Positions 36,278-47,360 are shown, numbered from the stretch's first letter. The stretch: DNA of 64,000 nt from Lycium barbarum (GCF_019175385.1 NC_083339.1:29107637-29171636); one strand, 5' to 3'. Notes: generated by a model from the letters alone, not told the origin. Numbers and translations are program-made.

Positions 36278-38898
36278 TGTAACGACTCGTTTAGTCATTA
36301 TAGTGTTTTGATTCATTTATCCTTGTTGACCCTTCCCCAAGTCCCGTTAGTATGATCTATGACTTAATGAAGTCATTGGGCATTGGGTTGGTTTCGGCAA
36401 GGTTCGAGTGTAAATTGAGTCATTGATGGAGAAACTAGTTAAGTTGACGAGTTAGAGTTGACCACGGTCAACGCCGGGTTAGGATGACCCCGTTTCAATG
36501 TTTTAGAAGTTCCAACATGTTAATATGATGATTTTTAACTTGTCCACAACTTTTGGTGAGGCTGCAAAGATTTCAGATGGGTTTGGGTTTTGTCGCGCTC
36601 GTATTCGATGTTTTCGCCGGAGGTCTGTGGATAGAAACGGTTCCATATTGATCATCCGACCTTTGTTTTGGGTAAGGTTTGAACCATTAGATCCGTATCA
36701 AAATTACGAAGCTATAGGAAAAAGAACCGTTGCATTTGGCCTCCGTATGAGAGAGTTATGCCCGTTTTAGTGCGGCCTGTTCCAGCTGGCCGCTGGCAGC
36801 GACCAAAGGACCGCTATAGCAGTACCGCTGCAGCGGTCTGGTGACCGCTACAGCAGCCGACGGGGGGCAGTATGCCCTATTTTAATCCCCCAACTCCTAT
36901 TCATTATTCCCAAAAACCCAAAGTCAGTTTTCAAGAGAGAAAGAGACAAAATTCATTCCATTCATTAGTGAAGGCATCCTGGAGGGTAAGTCTCCACCTT
37001 TATTTGTTCCTTTTCCTTTCTTCTTCAAGGTCCATCAATGGCGGCTGAAAACCCTAGAACCCTTGAATTAGTAAACCCTTAAATAATTAGTGGGTTGTTG
37101 ATTAATCATCTAGGAGTATAAATTATCACTTTCTAGGAAAGGAATTTGATTTCTTGTGGTTGAAATTGCATGTTGAGACTTAGGGTTCTAACAAAAATGG
37201 AAGCTTTGTTCTAAAATCTATTGGAAAGGGTAAAATTGATTAGAAATCCATGAATTGAAGATTAATGATTGTAGAGATAGAAGTTACGATAAATTCACCA
37301 TTAAAAGATGGTTTCATCCATTGAAGAGGGTAGAAGTAAGTGGGTCTTCTTCCCCAAATTGTCATTCTTGTTCAAATACATGATTTGTTGCTTACTTAGC
37401 ATCATATTGTTAGACTTTGACTGTTATGAGGCCCTTCGGAAATAGAAGGCTCATGTGGAGTAACCCGTGGCTCCTGTTCTGCATTCCAGGTAGGTTATGG
37501 CTTATTTTAGTTAGACTTTGATTAGCGAAACGTATGTATTGTGTAGAATTGACGGGAGAAAGCATGATTAGGTCTTCGGACGTGGTGTTTTGGTTGGATA
37601 TTAGCTAGGTTGGTATGACTTCTGATTTTGTGGGCTCGTCGTCATTACTTTATCGACTGAAATATGAGATGTAGTTGTATTCATACTGTGGCAATTCGGG
37701 ATGGATTTCTATTAGGTTGATTGTTGTTGATGGTGGCTCGTTGCCTTGTTATTGTGATTAGACTTATCACCTAAATTGTCGTGTTATACTCAATTCCCTC
37801 TTATTGTGACACATATCATCGGAGAAGGAAGGATACTGAGTTTAGACCTGAATTGTGATTTATATATTTATGATAATACGTAGATGAACACTTGATGTAT
37901 GATTTACTGTTGATGATAATATATAGAAGAGTGGAGCTTCTTAGTGATACAAGACTTAGTTGTGAGGCGTACTTGCTATATGAGGAAGTAAAGAGGGACA
38001 TAAACTCTTATGTTGGTTGAGACGATTTGTATGATTCATTTCACGGTTGAGTTGATCCAAGTTTTGATATGACTTGTGGCTTTGTGACTTGTACCTTCAC
38101 TGTTGCTTTATTGGTTTGCATTGATTTACCACATTTACACTCATTTATGCATTCATACACTCATACATGATGGAAATAGTTTGGAAGATTTGTGGCATGA
38201 TGCCTTGTGTTGACATTGATATTGCTAATTGTTCATAGTCCATACATACTAATGAACTGAAACACATTGAGATATACATTGTGATGTGTAATTAGTGAAG
38301 AAGTTAATATAATCTTCTTGTTGAATCGATGATGCTATTTGAGGCTAGTTGTGAGCTCGTGGTCCGAGGTCCGTTCCGGAGACGATAGGTATATTGATAT
38401 GGCCGCAATCGAGGTTCTTTCCAGGGCGGAGGATTTATGACTCGGGTCCGAGGAGTGGATCCGGAACGAGGGTACATGGACACCATCGGTCCCCTATAGG
38501 TCATGATTACTGAGTTATAACATTAGTAGCATGTGTGTACAGTGTGTATTTGGCCAGGGCATCACATTACATTGCATTGCACATCATCATATTTTGCATT
38601 GCACATCGTCACATTTATTCTGCATTATTATATGGCTCGTTTAGTTCTGATTCTGGTGTGTTGGCTGAAACGGCTGTTGTGGTATTGATACGATCATTGA
38701 CTGAGTTAAATTGTGGATTCGTGACTCTACTTAGGGAAGGAACTTGGGCTTGTGCTTACCAGGTGAGATTATTAAGACTAGACAGACTTGTGGTTTAGAA
38801 GCTTTATCTTAGGTTGTGACTCTGTTGTGGGATATTCTGTGACTTGGATTTGAGTATTAAGTGTGTATCTGTTTATCTTGTTGCTTTTATACTTATAT

Positions 38899-38932
<34 letters not shown>

Positions 38933-39542
38933 CCCAGTGAAATCCCACATCGTGGGGTCTGGGGAGGGTAGAATGTACGCAGACCTTACTGCTACCAAGG
39001 TAGGATGACTGTTTCCGAGAGACCCTCGGCTCAATAGTCAGCCTATGATGCTTACCGGTACATAGTGTTTGCACTGATACTACCTTGCTGCACCCTTTTT
39101 GAGTGCAGATTGTGTTCTTGAGATTTCATCCAGATTACATCTCTAGCTTGAAGCTAGTTTGCTTGATCAGATCCGAGGGTGAGCTTCTAACCATGCCATG
39201 CCACATGAAGATCTCACTTTCCAGATGTCTATTTTTATTCCAGACATTCTTTATTATTATATTTGAGATATACTTCATTCTTTAGACATTGTTAGTAAAG
39301 TCCTTGTACGATGACTTTCAGATCTTGGGGGTGTAATAGTTAAGACGTCCGCACTTATATTATCTATTAATTATGAATTTTTTTATTTGCTTATTTATTC
39401 ATTCACATGATCATTGATTGTTTAAGTATAAAAGGTTAAAGAAGTTAAAATTGGCTAGTGATTAATGTGTTAACGAGTAAGGGTTCGCCTACTAGTGATA
39501 ATAAGGTAGGCGCCCGCACGATCGGTATTTAGAGTCGTGACA
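36278..39542 (+). repeat. Del-type solo LTR (3,265 bp) with a SINE inside
   Basis: It starts TGTAACGACTCGTTTAGTC and ends TAGAGTCGTGACA. The flanks are ATTAT (36273-36277) and ATTGT (39543-39547), a one-mismatch duplication. A CCGCT...AGCGG palindrome cluster lies at 36780-36865, at the same relative place as in the 15734 LTR. A TS SINE fragment at 38900-39033 adds to its length. It is inserted in the Tat-type LTR. Confidence 0.86.
38900..39033 (-). mobile_element. TS-type SINE fragment
   Basis: The minus strand reads GAGCCGAGGGTCTCTCGGAA, AAGGTCTGCGTACATTCTAC, CCTCCCCAGACCCCACGATG and GGATTTCACTGGG, then a (TTG)n tail. This is the 3' part of the Solanaceae TS SINE, with its characteristic TTG-repeat tail. 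The tRNA-like 5' head is not visible, so it is 5' truncated. The interrupted LTR resumes at 39034 with AGTCAGCCTATGATGC, a phrase found uninterrupted at 32760 in the related LTR. Confidence 0.82.
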
Positions 39543-40635
39543 ATTGTGCGAGGTACCAATAAAACAAGCACGGAAAGCAAAGCTTAAGGATGAAGTAAAA
39601 GGATCGAATGCTTAGGGCTTCGAACGAAGACTAGAAGAGTAGGGGATTTTGGCCCGAGACCGACAAAGCTAAACTTTCTTCCCTTCTTTATTTTTGCAAA
39701 AACATGCTTATTTTATATGTTTACTTTTACTTTGTATGAACATGCTTTTTGTTGTAAATAGTTGTATAGATATTGAAACCCTTATAAGTTGGAACCTTGG
39801 AATCGGGTAGACGATATTTCAAATTGTACTCGAACGATAAAAGACTTGTATTCCATTTGATTAAAGTAACTAAATGTGAAAGAATGTTTTCCTGTATAAA
39901 AAGTTGATTATCTTTGAATATATCTTTAAAAGTACATTTCATAATTTGAGAAACTTAAGAAAAGAAAGTAAAAAGAAATATTTGGGCTAGACCCAACTTA
40001 ATGAATTCAGACGAATGGGATTTCTTTCAAAGCCCAAGTTTGGGAAAATAGTTCTGAGGATATGGTTGACCAAAGAGATAAAATGTGGATAATGTATGAA
40101 ATAATAAAAAGCTATACATATATGTATACATATGTATTTTCTTACAAACAAACACATGGCATTAGTTTTAGACGGGGCACACTCGATATTATTATCCTTA
40201 TAAGTAAAAGGACAAACTATATTTTACCCCGATATTTTAAATCCGAACTCAAAGTACCCTTATTTAAAGGGAATTTGTTTAATTCTTTTAAAGCCAAAAT
40301 GATATGCCATGACAGTATTTTTATACGGGAAGCTAAACAAAGCATAAGCACTTCATACAAAATCACACATTGAAGCTCGAAGGTCAACGGTATGCTAAGG
40401 ATCCTTAATACTAGGTTGCCTAACACCTACCCTACGGGATCACCAGAACCCTTACCTAGAACTCTGGATTATGAAGGATTTTTCACTGTATATGAATAAG
40501 CCCTTCACCACCGGTTTTCTTAATTTCCTAAAAATTAGGTGGCGACTCTTTTTCAAAACAAGTCTGAAAGAGCACCAACTAACTCATAGTAGCTTTCTGA
40601 GCGCTAACCCCACCCGCAAAATGCGAACTGTAACA

Positions 40636-41488
40636 AACCTCCCTCTATTTTTCATCCCTAATGAGAAGGGAGTAAGCATAGTTGACTGAAGGCAGAGGTG
40701 AGACCATGAGTAGGTTGCTTCTAGAACCTGAGTATGCATCATTCAATCCCATCAGGAATGGAATGAGCCTATCAATCGAATCACTTTTTCAAAAAATATG
40801 AGACATCTAAGTCATACAAGTAAAGAGATATATTCATTGATAAGAAAAAAAAAAACGTGACGGGTATTGGATTGATGATAAAATAGAATCTTGGGTCGCG
40901 AGCAGTGATACCTGTTGAGATTTCATTACCTTGGTTTTTTCTCCACACTCACATTGAAAAGTACAGTGCTAGCACTTATCTACATTGTCTAATTCATCCC
41001 AAAGCCTTTTCAGTTTTGTGTAGTATCCTGCAATGTTTGGATTTGACTGTGCTAACTCATTGATTTCTTTTGCACCTGATAGAGTTGAGGACCATTACTT
41101 TGACCAAGCTAGATCTCTTTGGCATTCTTGGAATAGAGCACATTCTCATCAATTTCCTTTGAAAGTGAGTACAAGATCATGATATCACCATAACATTACA
41201 TCAGTTTCAAGATTTGAACAGATCAATGGTGGCATCAGGTTGAGAAACAATTTCATCTATGAAGCCAATATATTTTTTGGCTGAGAGGGCTATAAGAACA
41301 ACTCTTCTCCAGCCTCCATAACACTTTCTGGTGAACACTGAATTCATCAATGACATTCCAAGTGAGTCAGAAGGATGATTGAAGAAAGGATGAATTGAGT
41401 CAATCACATTCTTCCCAATAGAAGACTGTTCATCAGTTGTTTGAGCAGCAGGAATGATAGGGGTGGTCGAGTTTGTTGGATCACCCAA
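40636..41488 (-). pseudogene. N-terminal Ty1/copia gag, decayed
   Basis: It starts with ATG at 41488. The first ~93 codons are open and contain SIHPFFNHPSDSLGMSLMNS and WRRVVLIALSAKK, the usual copia gag opening. A stop follows near 41207 (a TGA where tryptophan is expected after LFKS). Further blocks are seen in changing frames: SLSKEIDENVLYSKNAKEI, then GPQLYQVQK near 41090-41060, and VNYAYSLLIRDEK near 40680-40640. The last part continues at 28734 beyond the inserted Tat LTR. There are several stops and indels. Confidence 0.85.
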
Positions 41489-41557
41489 AGAGATTGCTAG
41501 AAAGAAATTGAGATTGAAAAAAAGAAGAAGAAAATTTAGCTCGGATTTGTACCTAAA

Positions 41558-41569
41558 GCTCCGATATCA
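41558..41569 (-). other. Degenerate tRNA-iMet primer-binding site of the copia element
   Basis: The minus strand reads TGATATCGGAGC, matching the canonical TGGTATCAGAGC at 10 of 12 positions. It lies immediately next to the LTR and about 70 bases upstream of the gag start codon. Confidence 0.7.
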
Positions 41570-41571
41570 TA

Positions 41572-41746
41572 TTAGAATTAAGAGAAGATTGTTGAACAAA
41601 TTACTTGATGATGTTTACTCATTTTGTACATGTATTTATACACAACTAAAGAATGGAATAGAATCCCTCCTACCTATACACTTGTCCTATTTCTTGTAGC
41701 TAATTCTATAACAAACTAACTAACTAAGGAAGTATAAAGTAAAACA
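41572..41746 (-). repeat. Short 5' LTR (~175 bp) of the copia element
   Basis: The minus strand starts TGTTTTACTTTATACTTCC at 41746 and ends near TTAATTCTAATA at 41572. It contains a TATA-like GTGTATAAATACATG near 41640-41626, placed as a promoter would be. The right boundary (TG) is clear. The inner end has lost the canonical CA. There is no second copy in the window. Confidence 0.65.
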
Positions 41747-41874
41747 ATGATATAGCCAGTACAAATACGTGTAGGGAAAAGGACATTGTGTAGCCATCAC
41801 AAATTTTAATGGCCCGACTTTTACCCAAAGACCCTAAATTAAACATTAAGTCCAAACTATTGACACAAATAGCC

Positions 41875-42343
41875 GGGCAATTCATAGAATTGCCCTTCTT
41901 TTGGGTGGTCTTTAAATTTTGCCCCTCATATTTACGGTCTTTAAATTTTGCCTCTCATATTTGTGGTCTTTAAGTTTTGCCCTTAGCTTGGATACCTGAG
42001 GTTCTGGGTTCGAATCCCCGCTCAGGCATAAAATAAAAAAATAATTTCGCAAGGCAGGGCTGGAGGGAGTGTATGCCGGATTCGGTATAAAGTCCTTAAG
42101 GAAAAACTAAAGTTATGCCGGAGGGGGCATAACTTTTCCTCAAGGCATAGTTTAGTTATGCCTTATGACACAAAACTTTTCCTTAAGGAATTATGCCTTA
42201 TGAGGCAGACTTTTAATTAAGGCATAACCAAAAGTATGCCTCATAAGGCAGAACTTTTAGTTATTTTTTACGGGGCACACTATTAGTTAAGACATAACTA
42301 AAAGTATGCCCCATAAGGCATAATTAAAAGTTTGCCTTGAAAA

Positions 42344-42412
<69 letters not shown>

Positions 42413-43084
42413 TCAAGGCAAAGTCTGCCCTCTCCGGCATAACTTTAGTTTTTCCTTAAGGATTATATGCCGGATCCGGCATAAAGTCCTTAAGGAAAAC
42501 TAAAGTTATGCCAGAGGGGACATAACTTTTCCTCAAGGCATAGTTTAGTTGTGTTTTATGTGACAAAACTTTTCCTTAAGGAACTATGCCTTACGGGGCA
42601 GACTTTTAATTAAGGCATAACCAAAAGTATGCCTCATAAGGCCGAACTTTTCCTTAAGGCAAACTTTTAGTTATGTCTTAAGGAAAAGTTCCGCCTTATG
42701 GGGCATACTTTTAGTTATATTTTATGAGACACACTTTTAGTTAAGACATAACTAAAAGTATGCCCCATAAGGTGAAAATTTTCCTTAAGACATAATTAAA
42801 AGTTTGCCTTGAAAAGTAAAAAAAAAAAATATATGTATATGTCTCAAGGCAAAGTCTGCCCCCTCCGGCATAACTTTAGTTTTTCCTTAAGGATTGTATG
42901 CCCGATCCGGCATACACTCCCCCCAGCCCTATCTTGCGAAATTATTTTTTTATTTTATGCCTGAGCGGGGGTTCGAACCCAAAACCTCAGGTATCCAAGC
43001 GAAGGGCAAAACTTAAAGAACACAAATATGAGGGGCAAAATTTAAAGACCACCCCAAAAGAAAGGCAATCCGTGCAAAAAACTG
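41875..43084. mobile_element. Foldback (long inverted-repeat) element, ~1.2 kb
   Basis: Long arms pair: the left CTTCTTTTGGGTGGTCTTTA and AAATTTTGCCCCTCATATTT recur as reverse complements near 43070-43020. Both arms then contain GCTTGGATACCTGAGGTT and GGGTTCGAAYCCCCGCTCAG (left 41989-42027, right 42960-43000), a tRNA T-arm-like B-box sequence. The interior is made of ~400-bp units that are themselves hairpins of GCATAACTTTTCCT and CCTTAAGG blocks, with an (AT)n centre (42348-42408) and GCCGGATCCGGC-type palindromes at 42075, 42469 and 42900. CAAATAGCC lies on both sides (41866-41874 and 43085-43093), a 9-base flanking repeat as made by Mutator-like transposases. The outermost ~20 bases of the arms do not match. 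It has no coding capacity. Confidence 0.7.
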
Positions 43085-43153
43085 CAAATAGCCCATCGTC
43101 CAAAAGCCCAATCTCATCATCGCTGCTCTTTTGCTTAACATATTAATACCCAC

Positions 43154-44101
43154 TAGGGGTGTACAAAGTAAACCGAGAAACCGCACCAAACCGATAAACC
43201 GAGTCAAACCGAGAAAAAAACCCGATTAGTGGTTTGGTTTGACTTGGTTTGGTGTTGAAAAAAAAAACCCGACCATAATTGGTTTGGTTTGGTTTTAGCT
43301 AAAAAAAAGTCAAACCGAACCAAACCAACCCGACATTATATGTATTCAATTTTTAAAATATTTTATACATAAAAATATTTATTTGTAATGTAATTTATAA
43401 ATATTTCTTAAATTTTTTCGTACTTTTTTGTATTTATTATCATATTATTTAAGCTTGAACTTAGAATTTTGAATGTCAATAAGTTTTATATCCTATGGAT
43501 GTTAATAACTCAAATAAAGTCCAAACCAAAATCAACTCAACACTAATGCTAACAAAAGAAATTCAATTTACCACTAGGAATGATAATACTGTTGGATATC
43601 TATTCTTTAATTTTGCATAACTGATTTACAGAGTGAAAATACATGACTTAAGTTTTTTTTCTTTGTTATGTAATTTGTACTTATTAGGTGTACTTATTTT
43701 AGCATGACTTTGTATTTTTAGATTATGGTCATTTTCTTTATGACTTATTAATTAGCAATATTTATGTTAACCGATTTTATTATCTTTTGTTGAATATTTT
43801 AATATAATGTCATCACTCTTCTCACATTTTGTGTTATTTTTTTAAGAAACACCTTAATTATAGTTGTATCTTACTAGGACTAAAGAAATATTTGAAGTAA
43901 AAGTATATATGTTTTGCATCAAGACTATTCCGAAAAAAAAAACCCCGAAAAACCCGAGAAACCGAATAACCCGAGAAAACCCGAGGTTGAAAAACCCGAA
44001 TTTTATTGGTTTGGTTTGGTGTATAATTTAAAAACCCGACCCCAATTGGTTTGGTTTGGTGTTTAAAAAATCCGAACCAACTCGGTCCATGTACACCCCT
44101 A
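43154..44101. mobile_element. hAT-type MITE (948 bp) with 8-bp target duplication
   Basis: The terminal inverted repeats are TAGGGGTGTACA at 43154 and its complement TGTACACCCCTA ending at 44101. ATACCCAC flanks both ends exactly (43146-43153 and 44102-44109), the 8-base duplication of hAT elements. Subterminal regions are rich in AAACCGA and TTGGTTTGGT blocks in inverted orientation (43180-43345 and 43930-44085), typical of transposase-binding subterminal repeats. The ~580-bp interior is AT-rich and non-coding. Confidence 0.88.
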
Positions 44102-44156
44102 ATACCCACTAATAATCCTCCTCCCCCACCTGTGTTTCTTGGCATACCCATCTTTG

Positions 44157-44213
44157 GTCGAAACCACACCGTTTGAAGGCCAGAAGCCTGGTACTTTCGG
44201 TCTCCGTAAGAAG
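44157..44213 (+). pseudogene. Possible phosphoglucomutase N-terminal fragment
   Basis: Plus-strand codons 44157-44213 read VETTPFEGQKPGTFGLRKK. From memory, cytosolic phosphoglucomutases begin with a very similar block (TTPFDGQKPGTSGLRKK), so 15-16 of about 17 residues agree, with S changed to F. The match starts and stops sharply: upstream is not the expected N-terminus, and after the second lysine the reading continues open but no longer resembles the enzyme. This could be a first-exon edge with intron downstream, captured or left behind from a decayed gene copy. There is no catalytic region here. Confidence 0.5.
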
Positions 44214-44650
44214 CTAAACCTGAAATTAAATCAAATTCAAACCAAGCAGTTCCTTCGTACTAAAATTTTCATCAATTTTGCTACATTTTCCAATTGATTT
44301 CTGTACAAGCACGGTTTTATCTCCTTCTAGCTGCTTTTATTAGTTTGGGGTTTTTTGTTCTGATCTCTTTGCTGTTTGAGTTCGATCCAGTTTCCATTGG
44401 ATTTGCTTGCAATTTTGTGTACAAATTGTAATAAGCAGACACAGATCTAAGGAACAAACTGTATGCGAATGGGATCTTGTAGTAATCGAATGAAAATACC
44501 AAATCGTGAAAGTTAATTTGCTTCTGCTTGTCAACAAATTTTAGAAATCATTTAATCATATTGAGATGCCCCCATGCATGCTTCTTTGGACATAAAGTAA
44601 GCTATTTCAATTAGATCAAGTAAGGAATTCTTACTTTCCTATAACACTAT
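44214..44650. other. Unassigned sequence after the phosphoglucomutase-like block
   Basis: T-rich sequence resembles plant intron or leader DNA. No further enzyme exons can be seen. It could be the intron that followed the exon-like fragment, but nothing in the sequence proves that. Confidence 0.35.
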
Positions 44651-44659
44651 GAACTATGG

Positions 44660-45530
44660 TTAAGGACATGTATAATATTGTATAATATGTGTATAATTAG
44701 TAAGTATATGTTGATTTTATATTTATTATACATAAATTATTCAACAATGATACATTTTCTATACATATTCTAAAGGGATACATATTCTATACAACAGTGA
44801 TACGGTTTCTATATATATACTGTATTGATACATATTATATACAATAATGATACAATTTCTATACACATGTTGTAGGAATACATATTCTATACATCAATGA
44901 TACCGCTTCTATATGTATGATACAATTTCTATACATATACAGTATTGATACATATTATATATACAACAATGATACAATTTCCATACACATACTGTAGGGA
45001 TACATATTCTATACATCAATGATACAGTTTCTATACATATACAATATTGATACATATTATATATACAACAATGATACAATTTCTATACACATACTGTAGG
45101 GATACATATTCTATACATCAATGATACAGTTTCTATACATATACAGTATTGATACATATTATATACAACAATGATACAATTTCTATACACATACTGTATG
45201 GATATATATTTTATACATCAACGATACAGTTTCTATACATATACAGTATTGATACATATTATATAAAACAATGATATAATTCCTATACACATACAGTAGG
45301 GATACATATTCTATATATCAATGATACAGTTTTATACGTATGATACAATTTCTACACATATACAATATTGATACATATTATATACAACAATGATACAATT
45401 TACACATACTGGGATACATATTCTATACATCAATGATACAGTTTCTATATGTATGATATAGTTTCTATACACATACAATAGTGATACATATTCTATACTA
45501 CAAGGATACAATTTGTATACATATGCTGGA
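44660..45530. repeat. Higher-order tandem repeat: ~100-bp units of four ~25-bp GATACA subunits
   Basis: The phrase GGGATACATATTCTATACAT recurs at about 44998, 45099, 45199 (variant), 45299 and 45411, giving a ~100-bp period. Within a unit, four related ~25-base segments follow each other, each with GATACA followed by TATACA-type sequence. About seven to eight units are present, diverging at the ends. It is extremely AT-rich, with no coding potential. Confidence 0.85.
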
Positions 45531-46020
45531 AAAAAAATCTAAAAATTGTCATTGACAAAAAAGGAAAAAAAAAGAAGGAAATTATTACAAAAGAAAAAAC
45601 CTTAGAAAGCCTTGAAACTAACCAAAAGAAAATGAAAACCTAAGTATTAAAACAAAAATATTTATTTTATAGAGATGCACAAGACACTAAGCCCTCCTTT
45701 ATCTAATTATGTGAATTATTGTAAACTACTTGAAAATAAGGATATATATATAACATTATATATTTTTTTATTTCCTTTATTCTGCTGATTTTTTCCCATT
45801 TTGATGTACATGAAAAGAAGCAGAAAACGCACAATCAAACTCAAGCTAGAAAAGAAGGAACATAAATAAGTACCTTTATTTGTTTCGAGGTGAGGGGAAG
45901 GAGGTCGGTGGGAGGTGGGGCTGGTGACTAATCACTTTTGACATTTTTATATGAAAACACATGTTCAATTTCACACACTTGTTGCAAAAGAGTGAGTCAA
46001 TTATTAACAAGGAGATGAAA

Positions 46021-46073
<53 letters not shown>

Positions 46074-46220
46074 GTGTGGGGAGTCCTGGTTTCTAGAAGA
46101 CAGATTATTATATTAGGTGACTTGCAGTGATTAAATAAGGTACATAAATAAGTATTGGTTAGCGGTTGGGATTAGTTTAAGGCTACGAAATGGGTTTGGG
46201 GAAACTTGGGCCATCCGGTT
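45531..46220. other. AT-rich sequence with an (AT)n microsatellite
   Basis: No gene-like frame is visible. A pure AT dinucleotide run occupies about 46025-46071. The rest is low-complexity A-rich DNA, including a purine-rich GGTGAGGGGAAGGAGGTCGG patch near 45892. Nothing else is recognised. Confidence 0.5.
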
Positions 46221-47021
46221 GCCAATACTTTGGGCCGGATGGCTAGTTTTGTCCTTTACCCCAACAAATATTAGCTATTTCAAGAAGGTAAAATTAATAA
46301 AATGACTACCTTTTGGTAGTTTCCTATCATTTATAGCTATCTTTTAAAAATGATCATTTGTAGCTATGTTTTTCCAAATTAAGGTATTTTTCGGATGTAT
46401 TTGATGCTTATAAATACATAGTAACACAGTAAAAAATAAAACATATCCCTTGATTTAAGGCCATAACGGTGGGATCAATTAATTAGCTATTAATTGGTAT
46501 TTTTTTTACCATACCCTTTCACAAAATCAGATTTTAGATTACCTTTCCATAATCATTTTCTATTCTTCCATTCAATCTTCAACATTCAAACATAAAAAAA
46601 CAAAAATTCAAAATTTGAAAACATTCAACAGCCAATACTTTGGGCCGGATGGCTAGTTTTGTCCTTTACCCCAACAAATATTAGCTATTTCAAGAAGGTA
46701 AAATTAACAAAATGACTACCTTTTGGTAGTTTCCTATCATTTATAGCTACCTTTTAAAAATGATCATTTGTAGCTATGTTTTTTCAAATTAAGGTATTTT
46801 TCGGATGTATTTGATGCTTATAAATACATAGTAACACAGTAAAAAATAAAACATATCCCTTGATTTAAGGCAATTAGCTATTAATTGATATTTTTTTTAC
46901 CATACCCTTCCACAAAATCAGATTTTAGATTGCCTTTTCATAACCATTTTCTATTCTTCCATTCAATCTTCAACATTCAAACATAAAAAATCAAAAATTC
47001 AAAATTTGAAAACATTCAACA
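46221..47021. repeat. Tandem duplication, two ~400-bp copies
   Basis: GCCAATACTTTGGGCCGGAT starts a unit at 46221 and again at 46631. The copies (410 and about 391 bp) are nearly identical over their length. The second lacks about 20 bases around CATAACGGTGGGATCAATT. A third unit starts at 47022 (GCCAATATA) but diverges at once. The low divergence indicates a recent duplication. Confidence 0.88.
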
Positions 47022-47041
47022 GCCAATATATTTAAAGTTTT

Positions 47042-47360
47042 CAATATTGATTTCGTTCTTGATTTACCCATGTATTTGATAGCATAACCAATGTATTTGA
47101 AGTTTCCAATCAAACCCCATGTATTTATATTAAATCTCATGTATTTGTGTGAGTAACAATTTGCATCACCTATGTATTTTAGCGGTAATGTATTTGAACT
47201 TTTCAATATTGATTTCGTTTGGATTTACACATGTATTTGATAGCATAACCAATGTATTTGAAGTTACCAATCAAACCCCATGTATTTTTATATTAAATCT
47301 CATGTATTTGTGTGAGTAACAATTTGCATCACACGTGTATTTGATAGATTAATTTGAACA
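47042..47360. repeat. Tandem duplication, two ~162-bp copies with ATGTATTTGA subrepeats
   Basis: CAATATTGATTTCGTT begins at 47042 and 47204. Both copies contain GATAGCATAACCAATGTATT and GTGAGTAACAATTTGCATCA. Inside each copy, ATGTATTT(GA) occurs every 20-35 bases, so the unit probably grew from a shorter motif. Confidence 0.82.

Larger units (their letters stand above)
28735..40635 (+). repeat. Tat/Ogre-type solo LTR (about 5.7 kb after removing two nested LTRs)
   Basis: It starts CGTTGACACCTAATTTTTGC (TG changed to CG) and ends GCGAACTGTAACA. The perfect 5-base duplication AACCT lies at 28730-28734 and 40636-40640. Subtracting the two nested solo LTRs and their duplications leaves about 5,682 bp. 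The start and general layout parallel the LTR at 55600-60913, and the end matches the minus-strand LTR at 62808. No primer site, polypurine tract or coding region follows, so it is a solo LTR formed by LTR-LTR recombination. Its host is the copia gag. Confidence 0.87.
20041..41746 (-). mobile_element. Old Ty1/copia element split into three pieces by later insertions
   Basis: On the minus strand the element reads LTR (41746-41572), primer site (41569-41558), gag (41488-40641), gag continuation (28734-28558), then the last gag codons, protease and integrase (22184 to 20041). Gag coding phrases join across both insertions: SLLIRDEK...REVH across the Tat LTR, and the CCHC knuckle into GFPASFKFTK across the non-autonomous element. 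The target duplications AACCT and AAAAC flank the insertions exactly. The element is truncated at 20041, where RT begins, and the 3' LTR is missing. Confidence 0.88.

Noticed and set aside
41985..42030. tRNA gene
   Set aside because: Only a T-arm-like stretch is present, with no acceptor, D or anticodon arms. The copy in the other arm shows it is part of the foldback repeat.
43013..43207. Minus-strand frame across the foldback edge and the hAT MITE
   Set aside because: It spans two mobile-element boundaries and has no similarity.
44660..45530. CRISPR-like array
   Set aside because: Repeats are contiguous, diverged and AT-rich without unique spacers, and the context is a plant genome.
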